DNA from: Pogonophryne albipinna
Lineage: Eukaryota; Chordata; Actinopteri; Perciformes; Artedidraconidae
NCBI GenBank assembly: GCA_028583405.1
Contig: CM053252.1
Coordinates: 38,475,240-38,539,239, forward strand
Direction of reading: 5' to 3'
DNA: 64,000 nt
In this document: positions 1 through 10,529 of the stretch, piece by piece
How the letters are laid out: each line of letters starts with the position of its first letter
How positions within the stretch are numbered: the stretch's first letter is position 1
Made by a program: the position numbers and the translations under genes
Notes under the pieces: generated by a model
The model's database searches: none
What the model was told of the DNA's origin: nothing
The model's input: only the letters and a program-made list of their open reading frames with translations

Positions 1-27
1 GTGTGTGTGTGTGTGTGTGTGTGTGTG
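1..27. repeat. (GT)n microsatellite
   Basis: The window opens inside an uninterrupted GT dinucleotide run, so its true left end lies outside. Simple repeats like this are frequent in fish introns. Confidence 0.95.
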
Positions 28-1166
28 AGACTGGCATTTGTTTTCAGAAGATATTATGATAGTGACGTTCGTTCCGGTGCACGTCAGACAGCATTTAGCA
101 CTACATCGAGATTAAGATTAAACTAATTTATTTTGGGAACACCCGCATATAGGTTACCTATGGAGTTAGCCAGATGTGTGTAAATTACTGTTCATGGTCA
201 TTTGAAAACAAATGCCGGTGTCGGACAGACACAAACACACCGAACACACAAAGCTGAGCTGATACACACACACATCATGCGCCTTGGTAACTGGACATCT
301 CCTTCATAAAACTAATAAAAGGGGGAGTAATCGGGCAGTTCGATGTGTGTAGAGGTGTGTGTGGTTAGCACGTAGCAGCCTGCAGTCACTCTTAAGCTGT
401 TCTGATGAAGGTAAACACAGCGAAGGCGGTGCGTAAAAAGGCACATCTTTACCCGCTGGTGCTGCACTTCTCAGAGGCGGAGTTACACGTCCCGCTGCCT
501 CCTGATGCTGCAGCCATTTCATGAAGTGAAGGAGGTTTTCCTTCTATAAAACAGCTGCGGGCGAGAGTCCCGGACATGAATTCATAGATCAAGGCAGACT
601 GGTTTACTCTCCTGTTTTGGCAATCCGGTGCTTAAACAAATAGCTCTACACCCCTGGCCGACATATCCTTAAAATGAAGTCCGAGTTTGAAATATATCTC
701 AAATAATGTATGCACTGCCATTTCCCCACATAAACATAACAGTAACAGTCTGCAATGAAACGGTTGTCTCCTGTGCGCTCCTCTTCCTACTTGGCGCACC
801 GGTAACTTTCTCGTGCGCACAAGACCATAGGCTGATCCGCCGAATCCCTCGGAACATCATAAAAGCCATTTTCAACGGTTATCTGGTGAAAGTTTAACCA
901 GGCTACTGGATGAAATAATATGACTGGTATTATAGGTGCAAAAATTAAACACTTTTTGAAAAAAATATTATTATAAAATATTTTTATATATTTATAATTC
1001 TGCAAATATTACGATAAACTCACAGCTATTTCGCGGCCCGGCAGTAACACCTCCGCCTGAGAGGAGAGGACCCTCCTCCAGCTTGTTGTGGAACAAACAG
1101 CTCCTTATGTCCGTCAGTGCAGCTAGCTAACCAGATGCTAACAACACTGTCCCTGCTGGCACCGGT

Positions 1167-1167
<1 letters not shown>
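28..1167. other. intronic stretch, no gene seen
   Basis: No reading frame here resembles a known protein, and no paired terminal repeats or target duplications were found. Short open frames exist on both strands but show no domain or start context. The stretch is taken as caln1 intron because of the exon at 37728-37884 on the same strand. Confidence 0.5.

Positions 1168-1218
<51 letters not shown>
1168..1218. repeat. compound (TC)n(AC)n microsatellite
   Basis: A CT run of about 33 bases passes directly into an AC run of about 18 bases. The arginine/glutamate and cysteine/valine repeats in overlapping open frames come only from this array. Confidence 0.95.
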
Positions 1219-1317
1219 TAAATGCGCTATTGCCACACACACACAGAGCCGAGCTTGACACAAGCACACGTTTATTTCCATGCAACTCTCTGATTGGTCT
1301 GGTGTCTTGCCTCTGTT

Positions 1318-1437
1318 GCATTCACTGAACACGGGAAATCCTCTCTAGTGTCATGATGAGGTTCAGGTAAAGCACGGTTAATGTATTATATTATTGAGGG
1401 AGAATTGTCCGGGGCTACAGGCCAGGTGACGCCACTG
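1318..1437 (+). mobile_element. right end of a hAT-like element, same family as 38230-38945
   Basis: This 120-bp piece matches 38820-38945 closely. Both start GCATTCACTGAACA, both contain CTAGTGTCATGATGAGG and GTAAAGCACGGTTAATG, and both end in GACGCCACTG, the reverse of a CAGTGGCG-type terminus. The other end of the element is not present nearby, so this is a truncated copy. The CAGTG terminus suggests hAT; no target duplication can be tested. Confidence 0.65.
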
Positions 1438-2277
1438 TGGAGCATGCCTACTAATCATGTCTCCTGCAGGTACAATGACAGCCAGGAGGAATGACAGGAG
1501 AAATAATTAGAGGTTGCATACCTTTTGTGACAGAACAGCATGACTGAGATTATTTCAGAGCCTTTTGCACTGTAATAATTCCGTGTGCTTTCTTACTATA
1601 CGCATACTCAGAACAAAGCGTGTTATTGCAGCCCTCAGGAGGAATACTGGAAAATGAATTTCCTGAGTTGGTCGGGTAATATTTCACTTTTTGTAGGATC
1701 AATCCATCTCTTTTTACGTTTGTCAGTTTTTTGGCATACGTTATGATTGAATGTCGTGTTTTTAATTTATTTGGACTAAGCAGACTATCGTCTGAGAAAT
1801 GTTACCTTAAATACTAAAAATACTGGAGCCCAACATACTGGAGGCAGTTTTTAAGATGTGTAACAAGGTTTCTGGATGTGTTAATCAAGTGTAATTTGAA
1901 TAACTCTAACTGCAAGAATTTCAGTCTTTTTTAATAAATTCTCCTTTTCAAGCTAATGAGAAAAAAGGGATTTAGCTCCTCTGAGTTGGAGTGTTTGAGG
2001 GAGCAGATGTCAGGAGGGAGAGGTGTGAGGAACCAGAGTCTAATGAGCACACATTCACTCCTCACAGCTCGCAGTGTGTGAGCGCTAAATTCTGTTTACG
2101 TCCAGTCACTGTCAGTTGAGAACCTTGTGTCGGTCCATGCGTTTAGATAAGTTACATTTTAAATGCTCCTCCGACTTGACGTGTTTTAATCCCTGTCAAA
2201 CTGTCTGGAAATGATCACCACTGCTCACATTTGACAGGGTTTTCTTATGACAACAGCAAAGAACAAAGTGAGTTGTC
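1438..2277. other. intronic stretch, no gene seen
   Basis: AT-rich sequence without a recognisable coding region, terminal repeat or tandem array. Confidence 0.45.
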
Positions 2278-2280
2278 AAG

Positions 2281-2882
2281 AGGTGCTTTCACACCGGAGT
2301 ATTTTTCCCAGGAATAGTTCCGATAGTTCCTGGGATTTTGCGTTCACACCAAAAAGATCTGGAACTAGAACTTTTTTTCGGGAACCTTTTCACCCCTTTT
2401 CAGTCCCTGCTAGAGAGGTGGTACTTTCCTGGGGAGAAAAAGGTTCCAATTTCTGTTGGCTGGGCGAATTGCAAACCACGCCCCGTAAAACTCAGAAAAT
2501 GTTTGTGATGCCGCCATTTTATTTGCTCGCATTAGCATTATTAGCATTAGCCCAGCGCACCAACGGAGAGAGACTAACTTATGGCAACACAAAATAAAAC
2601 GTGGGAGCGGTGGAGATGAGGAGGTGTCAGCGCTTCTGGCGATTTACCCGGGGGGCTTCGGGACTTCGGGTGGCGATTTACTGCCACCCGAAGTTGTCAG
2701 CCTGCCAGTAAACCCAAAGCAGAAGAAGAAGGAGGGACGTCAGCGGCTTCATTTGCGTAATCCTCCCTCAGGGACTTATTCCGGTGTGAACGTGATCTAC
2801 TAGGTAGTTCTGGAATTAAGACTTCCGGGAAACTAAGTTCCGGGAACTATTCCTGGGAAAAGTACTTGGTGTGAAAGTGCCT
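2281..2882. mobile_element. non-autonomous DNA transposon with long terminal inverted repeats
   Basis: The left end AGGTGCTTTCACACC and the right end GGTGTGAAAGTGCCT are inverted repeats. The similarity continues inward for about 45 bp through a shared TTTTCCCAGGAATAGTTCC segment. The 3-bp direct repeat AAG flanks both ends (2278-2280, 2883-2885), which fits a PIF/Harbinger-like insertion, although AAG is not the usual TWA target. A 10-bp perfect hairpin lies at 2664-2693. The open frame of about 116 codons across the left half shows no transposase features, so the element is taken as a MITE-type copy. Confidence 0.7.
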
Positions 2883-2885
2883 AAG

Positions 2886-3732
2886 GAAGTCAGATGCCAT
2901 TTTTCTATGCATTTCTAAAGGTTCCTTTTGTTGTTCAGTAGTTTTTTAACTGGTCTTTGATCTTATATGAGTTTTTGTTATCCTTTTCGTTAAGCAGGGA
3001 CTGATTTTTTGTTTCTGACAAGTTGAATTAGTTGATTTATTTATTCTAAACAAAAAACACTGGTGTAGTAAACAATCAGCATGCCATGCAACCTATACTA
3101 CTTTACAGAACTTCCACAATTAAATATAAAGTCATTATTTAAGGTTACATGTAGTTAGGAAGGATCTGGTTGATTCTTGCTCCTGACTCTTAGACATATG
3201 ATAGGATTACATATGAGCAGGCACGTGCAGAGGATGTAAAGAGGCAGGGGCCCAAAATCATAAAAGGGCACGGTGGCGCTGTTACTAATTAAATACATAT
3301 TTGCCTGGAATGAGTACTTTTTGTGACAATGTTAAATGGATATTTAAATGTTTGTATTTAAAACAAATCCATGACTTAGGTCAGTTCAAACACTGGTATA
3401 GTCAATTAATGATTGATAAATGTCTCCTTGTGCCTTAGCCAATCGCCATATAGAGTTTTCAACACAGAAGTCCCTTATCCAATCAAAATGCATGTCAGCT
3501 AGGTACAGTAAGTCATGCAAGGTACAAAAAAAAAGAAGGTACAATTGACAAAGGGCAGGTGCTAACCCCCCCCCCTGAGGTGTATCTGTGCGAGTGCCTG
3601 CCTACAATACCATACATCTTCAGACAGTTCTGTTCAACATATTCATAAACATGTTGATCATAGTTACACATCTGAAGTGCTGCTATATCAAATACATGCT
3701 TTATGAGGAATCTATTATAAGAGTGGCATTTA
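2886..3732. other. intronic stretch with possible element debris
   Basis: No gene is visible. At about 3220-3300 a segment with GGGGCCCAAAATCATAAAAGG resembles the inner part of fish hAT repeats, but no ends can be placed. The rest is AT-rich and unassigned. Confidence 0.35.
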
Positions 3733-5523
3733 TCCAACACCAGCGTTGCAATGTAACTAATCACATTTACTCAAGTATTGTACTTTTACTTTACTTGAGT
3801 AGTTTCATGTTATCCTACTTTATGTACTTTATACTTTTACTCCACTACATTTGTCACAAAGGTATACTCTTTACTCAACTAAATGTATTTTACATATTAA
3901 GTGACTAGCTACTAGATTATGGGGTTATTAATACAACATGTAAATGAACTAATACATTGTCATATATTATTTTCACTTTAAACTACCCAGCAGTATATCA
4001 AGTAATTCAAATAAACCAACCTTTACCAAGCACAACATTGAATACATTGAACACGTTAATGGACCAATAAGTTTACTTTCAAAATATTTTTATTAATTTT
4101 CTTGTTCAACACAGAAATCCCACAAATTGGCCAAAACAGTGTCACAATGCAGTGAGTTGTGCAAACATGTAGCATTACATAGAAAAAGTGAAGACATTTT
4201 ATAGAAAACATTTGTTATAAGAAAACAAAAACAAAAAACACCATCAGCAAAGTATTGTGAACAAATAATTATGCCGGAGATGGCCCATCCCTCCCCATCC
4301 CTCCCCGTTCCAGTGGATGATCAAACTAATTATATAGCACATTGTCCAGAGTAGAGAATATAATTACTATATATTATTGTATATTAAAATGGAGTCACAC
4401 TGTTTTCATGTCAAGGGCCAAGTAACCACATCAAGTTACTTTGGTCTTATTAAAGTAAGCCAAGAAGGGACCCCAGGTCTTATAGAATTTCTCATCAGAG
4501 CCTCTGATTGAGAAGCGCAGCTTCTCTAAGTTAAGGCAGGACATTATGTCCCGAAGCCATTGATTGCATGTGGGCAGGGCAGCGTCCTTCCATTTAAGTA
4601 GAATTGCACGTCTGGCCAGAAGCAAGGAAAAGGCAATCATGCGGCGTTCCGAGGGTGTCAAGTGCAGCACACCTACAGTGGTTGTACCAAACATAGCCAC
4701 CAGAGGGTCCGGGTCTAGTTTTTGATTTAGGATGTTGGACAAGGCAAGGAAAACGTCTTCCCAGAATTCCTGTAGGCGGGGGCGTAGCCAGTACATATAA
4801 AAGAGGGTAGCAACATTGTTTTTACATTTATCGCAAGTAGGGTTCACATCTGGGAAGAAGCTGGACAATTTAGCCTTTGAAAAATGTGCCCTGTGTACTA
4901 TCTTAAACTGTATAAGGCAGTGTCTTGCACAGAGTGAAGATTTATGAATTGATGTGAGGATTGTGTCCCATAGGTCATTATCCAGGGACTGCCCCAGGTC
5001 ATGTTCCCAAGCCAGCTTAATACTGACCAAGGGTACCTGAATCAACATGGAGATGTTTCTGTATAAGGTTGACATAGCTTTTTGAGACATTGGGTTAAAG
5101 GAGAGGAACATATCAACAGGGTTACTATCCGGTTCCTTAGGAAAACACGGCAAGACAGAACGCACATAGTGCCTAGCCCAGTGACCACCAACTAGCGGCC
5201 CGCGGGCCACATCCGGCCCGCCAGACATTCTCATCCGGCCCGCACGACGGGGGTGACTGTGGTGTTGGCGGAGTGGTTACTGCGTTCGCCCCCACCCATT
5301 TTTTTTTTACAACGTCTCGTGAGTAAGGTGCAGTACCGGAGTCCAACAGAGAGGAAGCAGCTGCCGGACAGTAGACTGCGTACTGCGAAACCTTCCTTGA
5401 AGAAGAAGAAGTGATCCTTCGTTGTGAAGAGTCTGCTTTGTGCGCTCCGCACCACCACAACAGCAGCCCCGCTGCGACAGAGTCCAATAGAGAGGCAGGA
5501 GCTGCGGGACAGTAGCCTAGAAG

Positions 5524-6449
5524 CAGGGTTGGGTTGTAACGGAATACATATACCGGCGTTACGTAATCAGAATACAAAAATCAAGTAGGCTAACTGTATT
5601 CAGCTGGCGTTACATTTGAAAAACGAGTAATCTGATTACAGTTACTTTCGTAAACCTGAAGTGAATACATTTTGGAATACTTATTGGAATTATTGGTGGA
5701 AAAGTTTCCTCACAAAATGTAATATTCATTACCGGCAGAACTGTGTGCACACTGCACAGCGCTGCAGCATGTCTGTGAGCGAGAGAGAGATGCAGCTTGT
5801 CTGTGAGGCCCCGCCCCCGCACGCAGATGAGAGAGAGAGATCTCTTTTAAAATATATTGAAAGTTAGAAACGGAGATGGTTAGATAAAATGTGCAAGATA
5901 ACGTTGATGTAGCATTTCTTTATTGTCGAAATGATGACATTTATAACGGGATCAAATCAAAGTGAATGGCCTGCTGCTGCTGAATGCATGGGGCAAGTGA
6001 CTGGAACAAGTTTTAAAAGTTATTACATCGTTTCAGATAATAATAATAATAAATAATAATGATAATTCATTCTATTTAGGGGCGCCTTTCAAAGCACCCA
6101 AGGACACCTTACAATTCATAACATATTCTAAGGAAAGGTTTACAGTAGGAGAATGCAGTCCGGGTGATGTTTTTTATGTGGGGTGCAGATGAGAGGGAGC
6201 TGTCCAGAATGACACCAAGATGTTGTGTTTGAGTTCTTGATACGCCATTAAAACAGTAAAACAAGTGTCTCCTGCTCACCAAAACATACCCATCTGTTAT
6301 GGAAAAAGAAAGCATTCCAAAAGTATTCTAAAAGTAACCTGAACACGTTTTATAAGACACAAAACTGTAACTGTATTCTGATTACTTTCAGAGCATGTAT
6401 TCAGTAATCAGTAACTGATTACATTTACAAAGTAACCCTCCCAACCCTG
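5524..6449. mobile_element. hAT element C inside element B
   Basis: The ends CAGGGTTGGG and CCCAACCCTG are perfect inverted repeats, flanked by perfect 8-bp duplications CCTAGAAG (5516-5523 and 6450-6457). The subterminal parts are rich in GTAATCTGATTACAGTTAC-type sequence, typical of a very abundant fish hAT MITE family. The centre carries a LINE scrap at about 6048-6315. No transposase is encoded. Confidence 0.9.
6048..6315 (-). mobile_element. LINE fragment inside hAT element C
   Basis: On the minus strand this encodes a short stretch with QHLGVILDSSLSSAPHIKNI, the segment after the catalytic YADD of L2/CR1-group reverse transcriptases. It is followed by a short 3'-tail-like sequence with GGCGCCTTTCAAAGCACCC and an ATA-rich terminus. 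The reverse transcriptase C-terminus is missing between these two parts, so the copy is internally deleted as well as 5' truncated. Confidence 0.6.
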
Positions 6450-8932
6450 CCTAGAAGTGATCCTTCATTAGCGTGAAGAGTCTGCTAAGCTTTATGCAGT
6501 ACCTGTACCCCCCCGGCCCGCGATAGTGTCTATTGGATACATTTTGGCCCTTGGACAAATGTAGTTGGTGATCCCTGGCCTAGCCTGTAGATATCGAAAG
6601 AAATGTGTCTTAGGTAGATTGTATTTCTCTGAAAGTTGGTCGAAAGACATGAAATTACCATTTGTAAACATATCCTTAAATTGACTGATACCCTTCCCGT
6701 GCCAGTCCTGAAAGGTGGAGTCATGTCTCGATGGAACGAAAAGATGGTTGGAAACCACAGGGCTCAGAAGTGAGAAATCTTTGTGACCAAAAGACCTCCT
6801 AAACTGGACCCACACTTTCAGGGTATGCCGAACAACTGGATTAGCTATCGACTTAGACAAAAATTGACTGAGTGGTGACCCAAGGAGTGCTGGAAGTGAG
6901 ACATCACCACATGACTCCAGTTCCAAGGATGTCCACGCTGGCCTGTTGGGTTGAAGGTAGAAGTGGCGCCAGAAGGTGAGGCAGCAAATATTAGCAGCCC
7001 AGTAATAATGGTGAGTGTTGGGGAGGCCCATGCCCCCATCCCTCTTGAGTCGTTGCAGTAGTAGTTTATTAACTCGCGGTTTCTTATTTTGCCATATATA
7101 TGAGGAGAAAACGGAATCTAAGGAAACAAAGAAGCATTTGGGGATGAACACTGGCACCATTTGGAATAGATAAGTGAATTTCGGGAGTATAGTCATTTTA
7201 ATGGAGTTTATACGTCCGGCAAGGGACATTGTGAGAGGAGACCACTGCTGTAGCAACGTTTTCACCTGGCCGAATAAGGTCATGAAGTTTTCTTTAAACA
7301 GATCTTTAAATTTTCGTGTAACTGTCACTCCAAGGTAAATAAACTGCTCACGTTCAAGTTTAAATGGCGAGTCTTTGTAGTCTAAATGGAATGCTTCACT
7401 ATTGATTGTAAACAGAGTACTTTTGTTTAAATTTAGCTTGTAACCAGATATGGAACCAAACTGCTCTAGCAGAGATAATGTTGCTGGCAGAGAGGTTGTT
7501 GGGTTTGAAATATATAGCAAAAGGTCATCTGCATACAAAGACACCTCATGCACCGAGCCCCCCCTTGAGATACCGGCAACGTCTGCACTGTTGCGGAGAG
7601 CAATCGCTAGCGGTTCAATAGCCAAATTAAAAAGGATTGGACTTAATGGGCAACCTTGGCGTGTTCCACGGCCCAGGGCAAATTGTTGCGAGAGTGTACC
7701 GTTTGTTTGGACTGCGGCAGTGGGAGAAGCATATAATAGATTAACCAAAGATATAAACGATGACCCAAAGCCAAACTTCTCTAAAACTGTAAATAAATAC
7801 CTCCATTCGACTCTATCAAACGCCTTTTCCGCATCCAAAGCCACAACACATTCTGGGACGTTTCCAGTTGGTGAATATATTATATTAAAGAGACGCCTGA
7901 CATTAAAGAAGGAGTAGCGGTTTTTAATAAACCCAGTCTGATCGGATGATATTATTAGTGGGATGACACCTTCCAATCTGTGAGCAAGAACCTTGGCTAA
8001 GATTTTAGCATCTGTGTTCAGCAATGAGATAGGCCTGTAAGAGGCACATTCGGTAGGGTCTTTCCCTTTTTTAGATATAAGAGTAATTATTGCCTCGTTG
8101 AGAGACGGGGGGAGCGAGCCCAGCTGAAAGGATTCGGCCAGAACGGTTGTCAAGTATGGCGAGAGAAGCGTGGAAAACTTCTTAGAAAATTCGGAGGGAA
8201 ACCCATCTGGTCCGGGGGACTTTCCAGATTGCATTGAGGATATAGCTATGGTTATTTCTGCTTGTGTTATAGGTGCCTCCAGGGCCTTTGACAAATCCGG
8301 GGGAATAGTTGGAATGGGCAGAGAGTCAAGAAAACTCTTGATTTTTGGATCGTCCCCATCAAATTGGGAGGAGTACTGATGAGAATAGAAGTCCTTGAAT
8401 GCAGTATTTATCTCTGTAGAGTCTAGTGTGACATTGCCACTTTGTGTATTAATACTTGTGATAAGTTGTTTCGACCTCCGTCCTTTTAGCTGGTTAGCTA
8501 ACAGTTTTCCTGCCTTCTCGTCATGCTCATAAAATGTACTTTTGTTTTTTAGCAGAATGTTTTGACTCTGGTGAGTAGTAAGTAGGTCAAAATTATTTTT
8601 GAGTTCCAGTCTAGTGTTATATAGCTCAGGTGTCGGGGTCAGAGCGTAATGTGCATCAGTTCCAGACATTTTGGATAACAGGTCTGAATGTTCCCTTTGG
8701 GACTTTCACCTTTTGTTAACGGTGAATGAAATTATTTGTCCTCTTAGGTACGCTTTAAGTGATGCATCAATAAGTTTAATACAATAATATAAAATATGTG
8801 CTGCTTAAATGGGTCATTCTGCATAACAAGTCATTTTACTTTTGTAATTTAAACTATGTTGTAATTCAAATACTTTTTTAGTCTTACATCTTAGTATGTA
8901 CAGTTTTGAATTCAGGACTTTTAACTGAGTAT

Positions 8933-10211
8933 ACGATACGATTGACCACTCCATCCTTATCTCTCGTCTAGAGCACTGTGTGGGTATCAGGGGCGCTGCC
9001 TTAGAGTGGTTCAGGTCCTATCTGTCCCAGAGGTCTTTCTATGTTAGGCTTGGTGACTTTACATCCTCTTCTGCCCCCTTATCCTGTGGAGTTCCCCAAG
9101 GTTCCATTTTGGGGCCTATTTTATTTTCCTTATACCTTCTCCCCCTTGGACTGATTTTTAGAAAATATGGCGTCTCCTACCACCTTTATGCGGACGACTC
9201 CCAATTATATCTACCCCTAAGAAAAAACACTAGCTCTCTGATGCCCCTGGTTGACTGTCTTAATGACATAAAGGCCTGGATGGCGCTAAACTTTTTAAAT
9301 ATAAATGAGAGCAAAACGGAGGTAATTGTGTTTGGACCAAATGGTGATGTCCCTTCCATTGACCTGGGTTCCCTGCAACAGTATGCAAAACCCATGGTCA
9401 CAAATCTGGGTGTCAAAATCGACAGTGCTTTTAAATTAGATAAACAGATAAACTCCGTGGTTAAATCCAGTTTTTATCACTTGAGGCTCCTGTCCAAAAT
9501 TAAACCGGTTTTATCCTTTTTAAACTTTGAGCGTGTAATTCATGCCTTTGTTTCAACTCGTTTAGATTATTGTAATGCACTTTATGCCGGCCTAAATAAG
9601 ACTTCGCTGGCCCGCCTGCAGCTTGTACAAAACGCTGCGGCGCGGCTGCTTACAGGAACCCGCAAGTTTGACCACATCACACCAGTTCTGGCTTCGCTCC
9701 ACTGGCTTCCTGTCCATTTTAGAGTCCATTTTAAGATTTTATTGTTTGTTTTTAAATCTCTTAATGGGCTGGCCCCAGAGTACATCTCCGACCTCTTACA
9801 GGTGTACACCCCCTCAAGGGCTTTGAGGTCGGCTGATCAGCTGGTAGTCCCAAAGACAAAGAAAAAGACCAGGGGAGACCGAGCGTTCTCATCGGTAGCC
9901 CCCAGGCTCTGGAACGACCTGCCCCCTCATGTTAAATTGTCGCCCACTCTTGAAGCTTTTAAGTCCCGCCTAAAAACCCACCTCTTTTCCCTCGCTTACC
10001 AGTCAGTCTGACCTATGTCATACCTATTTGTATGCTTTTACTGTCTGTCCATAGCCTTTATGTGCCTTGTATTTATTCTTATGTGTGCTTTTTTATCTTT
10101 TCGTGTAATATTATATTTTATTATAATGTTATGTTCATTGTGAAGCACTTTGGCAAACCCTCTGTTTTTAAACTGTGCTATATAAATAAAGTGGATTGGA
10201 TTGGATTGGAT
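8933..10211 (+). mobile_element. 5'-truncated L2-like LINE inside hAT element A
   Basis: A 7-bp direct repeat TGAGTAT flanks the unit (8926-8932 and 10212-10218). The copy starts inside the reverse transcriptase and ends in GTGCTATATAAATAAAG followed by a short ATTGG pentamer array, the usual microsatellite-like 3' end of L2 LINEs. The 3' UTR is about 200 bp. Nothing suggests secondary insertions. Confidence 0.85.
8934..10011 (+). pseudogene. L2-like LINE reverse transcriptase, C-terminal part
   Basis: The frame is open from the truncation point to the stop at 10011, about 358 codons. Visible motifs are GVPQGSILGPILFSLYL (RT motif 4), YHLYADDSQLY (the catalytic aspartates), LNINESKTEVIVFG, TNLGVKIDSAFKLDKQI and the conserved end of L2 proteins with YTPSRALRS, RLWNDLPPHV and FKSRLKTHLFSLAY. 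The endonuclease and the N-terminal RT motifs are missing. There are no internal stops, so the insertion is fairly young or has escaped mutation by chance. The same protein end, more decayed, occurs at 16506-17262. Confidence 0.88.
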
Positions 10212-10529
10212 TGAGTATTTATACACTGTAGTATTACTACTTAGTTATGTAAAGAAACTACTAAGTACTTTTTCCACTTCTGTCCAACACCCAGCTAGGA
10301 AGAGACTCTAATTTCCTCTGACCGGTAGTATTGATGATAAGACTATTTGTGTCAGACCATTCTATTATCCAGTCAACATTACACTGGTTCTCTGTGGGGT
10401 CCTTGCTGTCATCCTGTCAGCAGAAGAGACTGGGTGGCTCATTGGTGTGGTGATGTTATCACAGCTAAGGTGAGCTCAGGTGGGGTACTCCATCATAAAT
10501 GCTGAGTGGAGAGGATGTGTAATTTACCT

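Larger units (their letters stand above)
5179..6577. mobile_element. hAT element B inside the L1
   Basis: The left end CAGTGACCACCAACTAGCGG and the right end TAGTTGGTGATCCCTG are imperfect inverted repeats bounded by perfect 8-bp duplications GCCTAGCC (5171-5178 and 6578-6585). Its own sequence is about 470 bp once element C is removed. It contains two related internal segments (near 5338-5440 and 5480-5523 continued at 6450-6490), sharing AGTCCAA.AGAGAGG and GAAGTGATCCTTC, so it carries an internal duplication. It encodes no transposase. Confidence 0.9.
4076..8767 (-). mobile_element. 5'-truncated L1-type LINE, carrying a hAT insertion
   Basis: An 11-bp direct repeat CAATAAGTTTA flanks the unit (4065-4075 and 8768-8778), as expected for target-primed LINE insertion. 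Read on the minus strand, the copy begins in the stretch between endonuclease and reverse transcriptase, so the endonuclease is missing. It runs through the reverse transcriptase and the C-terminal domain, then about 350 bp of 3' UTR. A clean poly-A is not visible; only an AT-rich end is seen near 4076. The body is broken at 5179-6577 by a hAT element with its own target duplication. The family is placed in the L1/Tx1 group from the RT motifs and the C-terminal cysteine region. Confidence 0.85.
4431..8767 (-). pseudogene. L1 ORF2 protein, reverse transcriptase and C-terminal part
   Basis: This is the reverse transcriptase polypeptide of the L1, which copies element RNA into the chromosome. 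On the minus strand the frame is open from the truncated start at 8767 to the stop at 4431, except for one TGA at 8706-8708 and the hAT at 5179-6577. RT motifs are present in order: KSPGPDGFPSEF, SYRPISLLNTD, ALDAEKAFDRVEW, GTRQGCPLSPILF and the catalytic YADD (SLYADDLLLY). The C-terminal domain, with a CDKCKNN motif, lies at 4431-5170. Removing the hAT plus one target copy (1407 bp, divisible by three) keeps the frame. The last 30 or so residues before 6492 belong to hAT DNA, not L1. The endonuclease domain is absent, so the copy cannot mobilise itself. Confidence 0.88.
3741..10282. mobile_element. hAT element A, split by an L1 and an L2-like LINE
   Basis: The left end CAGCGTTGCAATGTAAC and the degenerate right end CCACTTCTG lie between perfect 8-bp direct repeats TCCAACAC (3733-3740 and 10283-10290), the length expected for hAT. 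The element's own sequence survives as three pieces, 3741-4075, 8779-8925 and 10219-10282, plus the target copies. It belongs to the fish repeat family rich in ACTTTTACT and TTTACTCAAGTA. It encodes nothing recognisable, so it is non-autonomous. It is the oldest layer of the nest because both LINEs interrupt it. Confidence 0.8.

Noticed and set aside
1026..1332. Open frames with Arg-Glu and Cys-Val repeats
   Set aside because: They are translations of the CT/AC microsatellite at 1168-1218.
2247..2597. 116-codon frame resembling a small gene
   Set aside because: It lies across the inverted end of a DNA element and has no domain or splice context.
6492..6586. C-terminal 30 residues of the long L1 frame
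   Set aside because: They are encoded by hAT B DNA, outside the L1 target duplication copy, and are not part of the L1 protein.
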